Below, one piece after another: positions 39,754 to 49,444 of a stretch of 64,000 bases of DNA. Each line of letters begins with the position of its first letter. Within the stretch, counting starts at the first letter, position 1. The notes beneath the pieces are model-generated. The model searched no databases. It was not told where the DNA came from and worked only from the letters and a program-made list of their open reading frames with translations. The DNA comes from Aphelocoma coerulescens (taxonomy: Eukaryota; Chordata; Aves; Passeriformes; Corvidae). The DNA is taken from NCBI RefSeq assembly GCF_041296385.1, contig NC_091023.1:4278924-4342923 (forward strand), read 5' to 3'. The position numbers and the translations under genes are program-made.

Positions 39754-42700
39754 GAAAAAATGAATGAACCAAAGAGAAAAAGAATAGAAAAGCAACAGAA
39801 AAAAAGAAAGAGGATATTATTACTCTGAATACTGAACACTTTTATTTGTAGAGCAGGAAATGATAAACAGAAAAAGGCAAAATCTGAGGTCTAGGCAAAG
39901 AGTGTTTGCAAACTTCTAAGCAAGAAAAACAAAGTTACTATGATGGAACCTCGGTTTAAAGATTAATGAAAAACAGTCAAACGTATCCTTTTCAAAAATC
40001 AGGTCACACACAAATACACACACATCCTTTTGCTTTGTCAACAACAGCACCAAAACCCAGTAACAATTAAACCTGGCACACCAGCCAAAAGTCTCAAGCT
40101 TAGATAAATACGTACCTCAAAGTTAAGGCAGCTATTTGAAGAGTTCCAACTTTCAGCTACTTTTGGTATCTATGTCAAATTTAAAGATTTTCACTACAAA
40201 ACTACCTGGCCCTTTAGAATTGTTTGGCTGGGAAAGATCAGCCTGGCTTTGTGGGTGAGCAGAACCAGGTGCAAAAAGTTTCCTATGAGACCAGTAGGAT
40301 TTAAAATACTCCACATGCTAAAGGTTTGAGAGATGACCCAGGTTACTGAAAATAGCTTTATATTGATATTTCTCCACCTGTCTTTAAGAGAAACAAGTCT
40401 GAAGCGAACTGGTGAGTGGAAAAAAATGCCCCTTGCTCCCTGCAGACAGGCATTTCTCAATCCTCAACACACACAGATCCAAAAAGAACGACAAGCCCAA
40501 GATTTTAAAAAGTGCTAATATTATAAAAACAATTTGGTAAAGCTTTTCATTCTCAAACAGTTGGTTTCTTGACAATGTGTCTCTGCAGCTCCTAGGCGCA
40601 CATATAATAAAAACCTCATCAAGAACAGATCCCTGCAATGGGACAGATACGTAGTTGGAAGCTGTGAAAGTTCACACTTCTGAAAAATCAAACTAACAAA
40701 CTGCTGAGCCCTGTTAATTGTTTCTTTAAAAAAACCCCAACCTAAAACATAAGCTGTAAATAGCTAATCATAGAGATTGTTGACTGATCTGTTTAACAGC
40801 AGGTTTTACTAACCTGCCATGGATTTCTTACATAAAAGTATGTGGATTACAAATTTTTTTCTTTCTTCACGTATGAAACCTTGAGAAAAAAAATACCTAA
40901 ATCGGAAGCATGCGCAAAGTTTTGTCATTTTTGTCCACAGCTGAACTCAGAAACCAAACTTCTATGACAGACTAGCACAGAAACCCATACAGAAAAGCCA
41001 AGGCTAAGTTGATGTCTTGAGGCAGCTCATTAAAAAAAAAAATTAAGAAATCTACATGGTGCTTGCAAGAGCCTAACAGAAGGCAGAGCGTGTGTGTGAG
41101 CTGGGGGAGCACAGAGCCAGTAATGCCCAACCAACACTCCACCACTTACATGGGTTCTCCCCAGCACCAGGCAGCTCCCAGAAATGCAGTTTTCAAGGAG
41201 CTCTATGCCTTGAGTCCTCCCCACGTGAATAATGCAGCTCCAGGAAAATGCCAGCCTCGACGCTCTTGTTTTCACGAGGCACCAGAAACCAGCAGGACAG
41301 CAACAAAGCCTGGGCTGTCTGGGGTTTATTCAGGTTTTTTTTGGGAACAGGCAGGAGGGGAAACACACAGAATTCCTTCAGTGTAATGTATTTGGTTTTT
41401 TGCTTCTGCAGCACATCACATTAGAGTCGAGTTCATGCATGAAGTGTCCTCCAAGAACAAGTTCAGAGCACCCAGGGCTGGGCTCTTGTGTTGGGAGCAC
41501 GGCAGCAGAAGGGCACTGGAACCCAGTTCCTCCAGAGGCTTCCAACACCTCTAAGAGCTTGCATTCAGTCCTTTGACAGAAGGGACAAACAAGTCACCAG
41601 TGGATCAGTTCACAGATTTTCCGAATTCTGGAAGTCAAATTAAAGAAATGAGTTTGGCTTTTTTTTTTTTCAGAATCAACTGAAGAGATTTGATCTCTCA
41701 TATTTTAAGTGAAACAAATTGGAGGGAGCAGTTCACAGAAACTGCTTAGTTTCTGCTTGCTGAAATACCAGCATGGTGACTCAAGGCATGCATCCTAATT
41801 TTGCTTCTTTTTAAAAAAAGTCTTTTGCAACAGCACAAGGAATAATTAGGCCTCCATTCCCCAAATCTTGGAATTTGCCCTCCACTAAAGCCATGAAGAG
41901 AACTGCAGCTAAGTGACTTAACTGATAAGCACAGCCAACTTCAGAGCTGCTTGGAGTCCCAAGTTTTACAACCCCCAAACAAATCAATCTTTCTTTTACT
42001 GGCTGTGTATAAAACATAACATTTGCTTCAAGAAGTCCAGAAGCCTTTTGAATACAAAACAGGAAAGCCACTAGGAGGGGGTGGGAACCAGTAGTTTTTC
42101 AGAGTGCTGACCCATTAGACCTAACACACCCATCCCTAACACTGCATCAATGTGGAAGAAAGAAAGAAAAAGAGAAAAAATGCAGCCTTTGGCAATCTAG
42201 GGCTCGTAATCATTAAATCTAACACAGAACAACTGAACAATGAAGAAAGTTGAATTGCATTGCAAATTTATGTTCCATGCCCAGGTTATGGAATGTAGTG
42301 CAATAGGGCACTGGGCAGCAACAGAACTCCATTCCTTACAAAGGGAACAGCTTGAACCTCATGATTTGTGCATGTGGGCAATATTGAATGACCTTCATGC
42401 TTTCCAGCATTCACTGGAAGGCAGATTTATTTGTAATCACAAGTCAGCTGTTTTGTTTTTGGGGACAAACATATATTTGAAAGAGCAAAGGTTTAAACTT
42501 TGCATTAAGTAGCAAATGCAGAAGCCAATACATTAGCTTTAAAAGCTGAATTTGAAGACTACACTCCAAAATCCAGATTAGAATCTGAGAGAACCCTGAC
42601 AGAATGGTAGTTTGCTGCTCCTTTTTCTCTTTGAGAGAGATATGTTCATAGTTCAGTTATGTCCATAGTTCAGTTCCATTATAAAACAGTAGCCTCTCTA

Positions 42701-45131
42701 GCATATACCTTCTGTAAAAAGATGTCCCATTTCAACATAAGAGATCCAACACTCACAATGGACAAACAAAGTGATATTGCTCTTACTGTAATGGACATAA
42801 TACAAGACTATCTGTATTTTAACAAAGAAAAACCATTACATTTTTATTTTAAACAAGCATTGCCTGTCTCTTATTTGCAATTTTCTTAGGCATGAAATAA
42901 ATCCCATTTTGGATAAGGTGCTAACTGAACTGGACTGCAGTACAACAGAGCCGAACCCTAGGACAGTATTATTAAAATAACCAGCAGCTGGTTGCACTAA
43001 AACCATCCCCAGGATACAATGAACAGTAAATTCTGGGTTTTGTTTAACAGACCAAGGTGATAAACCATAGATTATCTAAAGCTTCCACATCCTAGTTCTT
43101 GAACTCCTGGAAAAGAAGTTCTAACTTAAAGGAAGTCAAGAGACAACATTAAGCACAACTATTTCTTGATATGCAGAGACATGAGGGAATGGGACAGGAT
43201 TAGTGATTTTTCCTGCACATCCAATAATCAAGACAATTAAGAAGCATGTGGAAGCATACAGCTCCTGATGTTCCCAAACAAATGGCAAGGCGAATCTTAT
43301 TTACAAGCATGTGACATGAAGCAATAGACTTCTGATTCTCAACTTCCTATGAGCAGCTGTAAGGAATTTAATTGCTACCTCACAACTTGACATGCCCCTT
43401 TCTCAGGTACCTATACAAAATACCCAGCTGCTGAACAGAAGAAAGTTGAATACTGAACACATAACAGATTTTAATACAAAATTGCCAACGGAAGTACACA
43501 AGGCTCTGAGACAATCCATAAACGCACACAGGTCTTTATATAAGGTTAATGGTTTGCTAGCCAAGTGCCAAGGTTCACAAAACAGGTCATTTTTCTTTCT
43601 TTTTTAAAATCAGATTTGAACTTTGTGCATTTTTCCTAACAACACTTCACTGAAATCTCAGCAGCAACTAGATGGGCAGAGGATATTTTACTTCTAGGTG
43701 TTCTCAAACACCTTATTAATAAGAGAGCACAGGAAAGCCTCAACCCTTCAGCTACATACTTCAGTTTGCCGCTGCTGGGTCAGCAGCACGACAGCAGTCT
43801 GAGCATACTTGGATGACTAACACTGAAACGGGTTGAAAACAGCAGCAATCATGACAGAGACAATAAAGAACCCCAGCAATCGCACACAGCTCCAAGGGGA
43901 AAAAAAATCACTAAACATTGCTTTTAAAAAACGCTGAGAAAACATAGTTCTGATGCCCAAACATACTTTCTTAAAGGCCACTTTTCATTTAAGGGATTAT
44001 GGATGATATTGACAAAATACGTATAAATAAAGCAGATGGCAGAAACAAATATTAGCATGAGATCTCAGGCACCTTAAAGAATGAAACTTTAAGGCAAACA
44101 AGGTTACAAAGTATCATAATAAAACAACTAATTTGTCAAAGGAATGTGCATAGTGTTGAAAATAGCGATAATTTAAAAAACTGTCTTGTGAAATGAAAGA
44201 CACAACAGAATATTGAGCTAAAAGAACAAAATCTTTTGGAGATCTTAATTCACGCCACTGTCTTTACTACAGCGCTTCAAACAGAAAATTCCTCTGAAGC
44301 TTACAATTCATGAAGACACCAAGGCAGAGAAATGACGGGCTAAGAGGGCAGAAATACACTGGCTGTTCCACAGGGATGTACAGAGGGGTGCTTTAGGATG
44401 GCTCTCCCTCTCTCCCTGGTGCACGCATGAAGGACACTCAAGGAACACATACAAGGTAGCTGCCTTCCCCAAGAGAGTTCACCTCAGGTCTCCCATCAAG
44501 ATAAACAGCAAGGAACATAAAAAAGGTGATTAAGGAGTGTTTCCTGCAATGTGCAAAAAACTGTGTGCAGACTGGGGGGAGCAAAGCAAGGAGGTAAGCA
44601 TGAGCACTGGTGGCTCGTCTGCCTCGCCTCGGTTGCACTGGCGAACAATTTCAGCTGGAGGAAAAGGAGTGCACAGGTTAGGGCAAAGCTGGTTACAAGG
44701 ACAAGCTTGAGGCTAGGGGTATGGTGTAAAGCGTTCTTAAAAGGTGGCAAGTGATGTCTGAGGGGAAGACTAAATGTTTAAAAGAGAGAGTAAACAGCAC
44801 AAAGAAATGGTCTTCATAAAGGGTCCACAGAGGCTGCTAGAGCAGAAGACCATGGGCTTGAGGGTCCAGTGTACGAGGTGCGTGGGAGGGAAAGAGCAGG
44901 AAATTTACAGGAGGAAGGTGCAGGGCACAGCCTGGAGGACGGGAGGGGAGGACAGGTGAACCAGCTGAGGAAAGGTTCGGGGCAGGTTGAGGCACAGCAC
45001 ACCGGCAGCGTGCTGCAGCGCATGGCAGGGGCTCAGCAGAGGAAGGGCCGGGGCAGGCGGCGGCGGCGGAGGGGAGCCGGCCCGAGCGAGGGGCAGCGCG
45101 GCGGGCAGGGGCACGGCGAAGGGCCGGCGGT

Positions 45132-45133
45132 AC
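45132..45133 (-). other. HS6ST1: HS6ST1 intron 1 splice donor (GT)
   Basis: On the minus strand the sequence reads CCCAG|GTACCG. The break falls after the second base of an Arg codon, the same residue at which HS6ST1 exon 1 ends in other vertebrates. If unspliced, the frame stays open for about 76 more codons to a stop near 44905, with a GC-rich low-complexity tail that does not resemble the enzyme. Confidence 0.9.
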
Positions 45134-45651
45134 CTGGGCGTCTTGGCGGCGGCGCTCTCCCGGCGGTCCAGCACCCCGGGCACGCAGTTGGTGAGCTCGG
45201 TCCAGTCGGCGTGCAGCCCGCAGCTCCAGCCCGTGGAGAAGCGCGAGAAGAGCCAGGTCTCCCGGCGGTTGGGCCGGTAGCAGGTGCACTTCTTCTGCCC
45301 GGGCCGGCAGTCGCACGGCACCTCCAGCCGCACGTTCTGCACCAGGTGGCGGCCGAAGGTGGTGCCGCCGGTCTTCTGGATGTGCAGAAAGACGATCACG
45401 TCCTCGCCCTTCATGTCGAACGCGAGCTCCCGCTCCAGCTCCCGCACGGGGAAGTAATACTTCTTCACGTAGTGCGGGTCCGGCGTGGGAAAGAGGTCCA
45501 GCTCCTCCGAGTAGGAGCGGCCGCTGGGGGAACCCAGGCTCAGCCCCGGCCCCACGTACTGGTACAGGATAAGCATGAAGCACACCGAGACGGCCACGAT
45601 CAGCAAGAACTTGCTGGTCCTCTCAACCATGGTCCTTCCCGCACGCTTCAT
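45134..45651 (-). CDS. HS6ST1: Heparan-sulfate 6-O-sulfotransferase 1, coding exon 1 (partial gene)
   Basis: Seen: 172 complete codons plus two bases, beginning MKRAGRTMVERTSK. A short basic cytosolic tail (residues 1-14) precedes one hydrophobic segment (about 15-34), as expected of a type II Golgi enzyme. A stem with FPTPDPHY follows, then the PAPS-binding loop HIQKTGGTTFGR (residues 90-101), a cysteine-rich stretch (C113, C115, C122, C124) and GWSCGLHADWTELTNC (141-156). His147 is a candidate catalytic base by family analogy. Known: HS6ST1 moves sulfate from PAPS to the 6-O position of glucosamine in heparan sulfate, tuning FGF, Wnt and other ligand binding. The N terminus and stem match HS6ST1 better than HS6ST2 or HS6ST3. 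The exon ends CCCAG|GTACCG, splitting an Arg codon (phase 2) after ESAAAKTP, where human exon 1 also ends. An in-frame TGA (45655-45657) two codons upstream fixes the longest start. Met8 (45628-45630) has the better Kozak context (A at -3, G at +4). The remaining C-terminal exon lies outside the window. Confidence 0.97.
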
Positions 45652-45661
45652 GTGTCACCAT
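45623..45661 (-). promoter_or_regulatory. Upstream ORF overlapping both HS6ST1 start codons
   Basis: On the minus strand an ATG at 45661-45659 lies 10 nt upstream of the longest HS6ST1 start and in another frame. Its context (G at -3, G at +4) is strong, better than that of the main ATG at 45651 (C at -3, A at +4). It encodes 12 residues (MVTHEACGKDHG) and stops at TGA 45625-45623, three bases past the Met8 ATG. Both candidate HS6ST1 starts therefore lie inside it. The same frame is open further upstream to an ATG at 46171, so if transcription starts beyond that point the overlapping frame could be longer. Effect on translation is inferred. Confidence 0.6.
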
Positions 45662-46088
45662 CTCCCGGGGCTGCCAGCGCTGGGCAGACTGCGGCGGTGC
45701 CGGGGGGTGGGCGGCGGAGCTTCGGCGTCTGTGCCAGCCGCCTCCCCCGGCTGCTCCCCGGAGCAGAGCCTTCCCCCGGGGGCGGCGGGCCGCTCCCTGG
45801 GTCGCCTCGGCTCGCCGCCGTGCCCGCCCGCCCCGCCGCGGGCAGCGCCGGGAGCGGGGCAGGGGCAGCCCGCAGCCAGCCGCTCCGGAGGCGCCGCGGC
45901 ACAGCGGCGAACTTGGGAGAGAGGGGCAGGAGGGGGGCGGAGAGCGACCGAAAGGCAAGAACCAGCCCCCTCCCGCCCTCCCTCCCCGCGCTTCAGGAAG
46001 CCACCCCCATTCCGGCGCTGCCTCCGCCGTGCCCCAGCCCCCGCGGCACCGGCGCGGCTGTGCCCGCCCCCGCCGCCGGCTGCGCCCG

Positions 46089-46127
46089 GGCTCGGCTGGG
46101 CTCGGCTCGGCTGGGCTCGGCTCGGCC
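46089..46127. repeat. 15-bp GC-rich tandem repeat in CpG island
   Basis: Two full copies of GGCTCGGCTGGGCTC (46089-46103, 46104-46118) and a partial third (GGCTCGGCC). It is a short low-complexity stretch inside the CpG island, about 440-480 bases upstream of the HS6ST1 start. Confidence 0.85.
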
Positions 46128-46242
46128 GGCAGCGAGCGCTTCCTGGCCGCGCCGCCCCGCCCGGCATGCACAGCGCCGCCCGCGCCGCCCCGCGCCCGCG
46201 GCCACGCTCCGACCGGCGGCGGCCCCGCCCGAGCCCCGCTCC

Positions 46243-46308
46243 GCTCCCGGCACCGCTCCCGGCTCCGCTCCCGGCACCGCTCCCGGCACCGCTCCCGGCA
46301 CCGCTCCC
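46243..46308. repeat. 12-bp GC-rich tandem repeat in HS6ST1 promoter/leader
   Basis: Five and a half head-to-tail copies of GCTCCCGGCACC; the second copy reads GCTCCCGGCTCC. They lie 590-660 bases upstream of the HS6ST1 start codon. On the minus (transcribed) strand each unit carries a GGG run, giving regularly spaced G tracts with nine-base loops. The unit is four codons long, which creates an artificial repetitive peptide in every frame. Confidence 0.9.
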
Positions 46309-46715
46309 CCGCAGCGCGCCGCGGGCCCCGCCGGAATCACCGCCACTGCGGACCTAGGTGGGCTGCGAGGCGGCTGCGGCTCCCCGAAGCACTCGGCTCT
46401 TAGCGCTTCCAGGGGCAGCCTTTATGTGCCGCCTTAAAATTAATCCCGAAAAGCTGAGCTCGGCACTCCTCGGGGACTAAATTTCTACTCCCTCTGTGAG
46501 ACAACAATGCTAGTAACGAGAATATTTGCAGGGGAATAGGAGTGGGTCTTCCCGCATGTGTCTGCTCCCGCTGTGGCCGCCACATGGGCCACCGCAAGCC
46601 TCTAGTTTGCAATGTCGCAACTGGATGCAAGAGGAAAATGCTCCGGCCACACGGAGGGTGATGATGGCTGTGAGCTGGAAGAAGCCTGGGCGCACCATCA
46701 GCCACAGAATGTGTA

Positions 46716-46730
46716 AATAATAATAATAAT
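46716..46730. repeat. (AAT)5 microsatellite
   Basis: Five AAT units just outside the HS6ST1 CpG island, about 1.1 kb upstream of the start codon. Confidence 0.9.
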
Positions 46731-49410
46731 AGGTGAAGCTGAGGCAAAAAATCGTCAGAGGTGTTATTTATAGCGAACTTTCCCAGCGAAATGCTTTGTG
46801 CTGCTCAGTCAGGCGGACTCCATCCAGCAGCGGGGCTGCTGCAGGGTTTGTTTGCAATCTCAGTCTCCCAAATGAAGCAAAGCGTTGGGAACGCCAGGAA
46901 GTGCCCGGCACGGAGCCGGCTTACCGCGGTCTCCTCTGTAGGGCAGCACTTAGCAGGGGGAGATGTTGCTGCGAGGATCGGTGCGATCCGGATCCGCAGA
47001 GCCCGGCCGGTGTGCTCGGAGCCAGGCATCCCCTAACCGGTCCCGCGGCTCGTCTGTCAGAAATGCAGGTGGGGGTCACTGCCACCAAGTATCCAGGGAA
47101 CCCCTGGAAATCACCATTTGGTGCCTCTCTTCTCTGACTGTAAACGGAGGAGGAAACGTGGCCCCATGTCGAAGAGTGAGGCTAAATGTAGTGGCAGTCA
47201 TGCTGCCACCTCATCGAGACACGAGTTGTCTATGCAGAATAAACGATACGGACAATTGTTAATTTCTAGCCAAAAAGAGTCTAACTGAAATGCCCTATTC
47301 TTCTGTCATTACATCTTCTGTTGGAGAAAGTTTCCTTAAATTTCTGGTGCTTTTTAAAATAGAAGTTACAACTAGATTTTAGCGCTCCAGCACTGAAATA
47401 TTCCACCAGGTTACATTTTTAAATCCAAGTTATGCCTTATGTAAATGTAAAGGAATTCATGCCGATGGGTCATTGTTAAACACTGGGTCAAATTTATAAC
47501 GGCCAAGGAGGAAATGAGATCCTGGATTTTCATTTGAACACCCTGACAGATAAAACTGCTACATTTTGAGATGGCTGCATTACTCACAAGTTATGGAGCC
47601 CCAGTGAGTTACGCGGTTCTTCCCAAACAAGTAACAATAAAATGTTTATAGCACCCAAAAGCATCATATGTTGTATTCAAACCATTTATTCTGTTTGATA
47701 TTTTCCTCTTAAAAGTCTACTTCTGGTTCTCCTCATGTAGGTTAGTTACTCCAGAAACAATGATGTCATTCTTATGCACAGAGTTCAGCTACGCTGAGAA
47801 GCAGAGCATAAACCTAATTTACATGTTTGAAATTTGTATTACAGTTTGGGAAATACAGGCATATACATGAGGTTTACATACATGGTTGCACTACACATTG
47901 CAGCATAAAAAACACAGAGCAGATTTTTTGATTGTAATGTGTTTGCCTACAGTTCTAAACATACAAGTATTTAGAAATGCCAGAACTGTGGAGAAATCAG
48001 CCATTAAATTATTTCCAGTTACATGAGCAATTGGTAATGAATTGTTTTAAACTCTAAGGTATAAAATATTTTGCTCTTTTCATTAGTTATACAGATGGAG
48101 ATATTTCATTACAGATTTATATTTGTGGTAAATATAGTGCCTGTTAGTTTGTGAAAGAACATACTAAAATTCAATCCATGTAAGATAAACAGGCCACAAA
48201 GGAAAATACAGAGTTATGGCTGAAAGTGCTGTTTTCTTTACTGCAGCACCTTCATCTAAAAGTGGGGTTTGGGGAACATGCTGGAAGCATTAGGGAAGGC
48301 CTATACCCTTCTGATTTACACTTACACAATTACCTGCCATCCTGCCTTGGAGACACTGCATTGACTCAGGGGTCAGTGCTTTTATTTTTATGAAATGCTT
48401 TGGAATCCTTCCCTGATAATTCTATATGCTGCTCTGAAATGCTGGTATTTTAAAGGTTCTTGCAGATGTGCAAGACCTAAAATGATCACTTAAGCAAATA
48501 CTTAAATCACTCTCTATTTATGCTCAGAATTCCACTGAAGACAATGATAGAGTAATTCTTCACTGCATGGGGAGTTAAACATCAGGTACTACATCAGTGC
48601 TGGTTTAGACCAGCACGTTTTGTGGACAAGAGAAGATCCAAGCAGAGTTAAAATAACAAGATCTACACTTTCCCTAGCTCCTGCATTGGAAACAACAATG
48701 TGAAGGGGTGAGAAATCTGACAAATGCAAGTTGTTACTGCTACCTCCTGTTACATACTGTAACTGCCTGTTTATTCTGTGAGTTTCCCTCCACCATGTGT
48801 TTAGCCATTATCCATCTTTCCAAGCTGAATCTTCCACTCTCGGGCCAGACCTCTGTAGGCTTTCCTATGTCTTATCTGGAATTCACCACCCTAGGTCTGA
48901 CTAGCTCCAGAAGCAAAGCTCTATTTCCTGTGAAGCAGTGAGACTGTCAATCTGCAATCATCGAGATGCCTAAAATCTAAATATTTATGTAAAAAGTGTT
49001 TTAGAGGGAGGAAAAAGTTGTATTTTTATCTGTTGAGTGTGTACTAGAGGAGCTGCATTTCATATTTTCTCTCCACGTTCTTCTAGGCAGATGCAAACAA
49101 AAGACCCCCTCATACCCCACTGGAAAAGTTCTCTGACATTTTAGTGTCTATCTAATCCTTTGCATCCTTCCACTCCAGATCTGTGTGAGACTGAGCAGAG
49201 CCCTCTTACACAAGCAAATGGAAAGATTATGTTTGGCACTTTTGTAGGAATCCAGTTGATCTAGGAGCATAAGCTGTGCTGATTTTCAGTGATTTTCACA
49301 TGACTAAGTTCCTTCAGGCACATTTGAAAGGCCTATGGCTTTTGTACACTCCCTAGCACTAAGCTGTATTTGTGAATGAACTAACTTTGAATTCTCACTA
49401 CAAAATAATT

Positions 49411-49444
49411 CTAGGCTAGGCTAGGTAACTAGCTAAGTTACCTA
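49411..49444. repeat. CTAGG mini-tandem leading into a 9-bp inverted repeat
   Basis: CTAGG-type units (CTAGGCTAGGCTAGG) run into TAGGTAACT (49422-49430), whose exact reverse complement AGTTACCTA lies at 49436-49444 after the loop AGCTA. It is a short palindromic patch in otherwise unique sequence. Confidence 0.75.

Larger units (their letters stand above)
36184..45131 (-). other. HS6ST1: HS6ST1 intron 1, proximal part (non-coding)
   Basis: AT-rich sequence up to about 44.4 kb, then rising GC towards the donor as the CpG island begins. It holds an A19 run (39735-39753) and an inverted repeat at 39583-39607. No recognisable protein or transposon was seen. Confidence 0.7.
44990..46400 (-). promoter_or_regulatory. 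CpG island, leader and presumed TATA-less promoter of HS6ST1
   Basis: This stretch is strikingly rich in G, C and CpG compared with the AT-rich sequence on both sides. It covers the first bases of intron 1, coding exon 1 and about 750 bases upstream of the start codon. Several GC-box-like CCGCCC/GGGCGG runs are visible near 45825, 45964, 46153 and 46223, and I saw no convincing TATA box. Vertebrate genes of this type usually start from several sites inside such islands. The exact start site cannot be read from sequence. Confidence 0.85.

Noticed and set aside
45623..46171. A 182-codon minus-strand frame upstream of HS6ST1 as a separate protein
   Set aside because: GC-rich low-complexity sequence in the leader/promoter. 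Only its last 12 codons, starting at a strong-context ATG, are of interest as a uORF.
44869..46437. A 522-codon open frame on the plus strand across the HS6ST1 exon and CpG island
   Set aside because: It is antisense to a well-supported coding exon. Its composition (A, G, P, R, S runs) simply reflects GC-rich DNA, where stop codons are rare, plus the 12-bp and 15-bp repeats.
46733..47137. A 134-codon plus-strand frame upstream of the CpG island as a divergent gene
   Set aside because: Overlaps other open frames in the same CpG-rich stretch and has no recognisable domain. A divergent non-coding transcript is possible but not shown.
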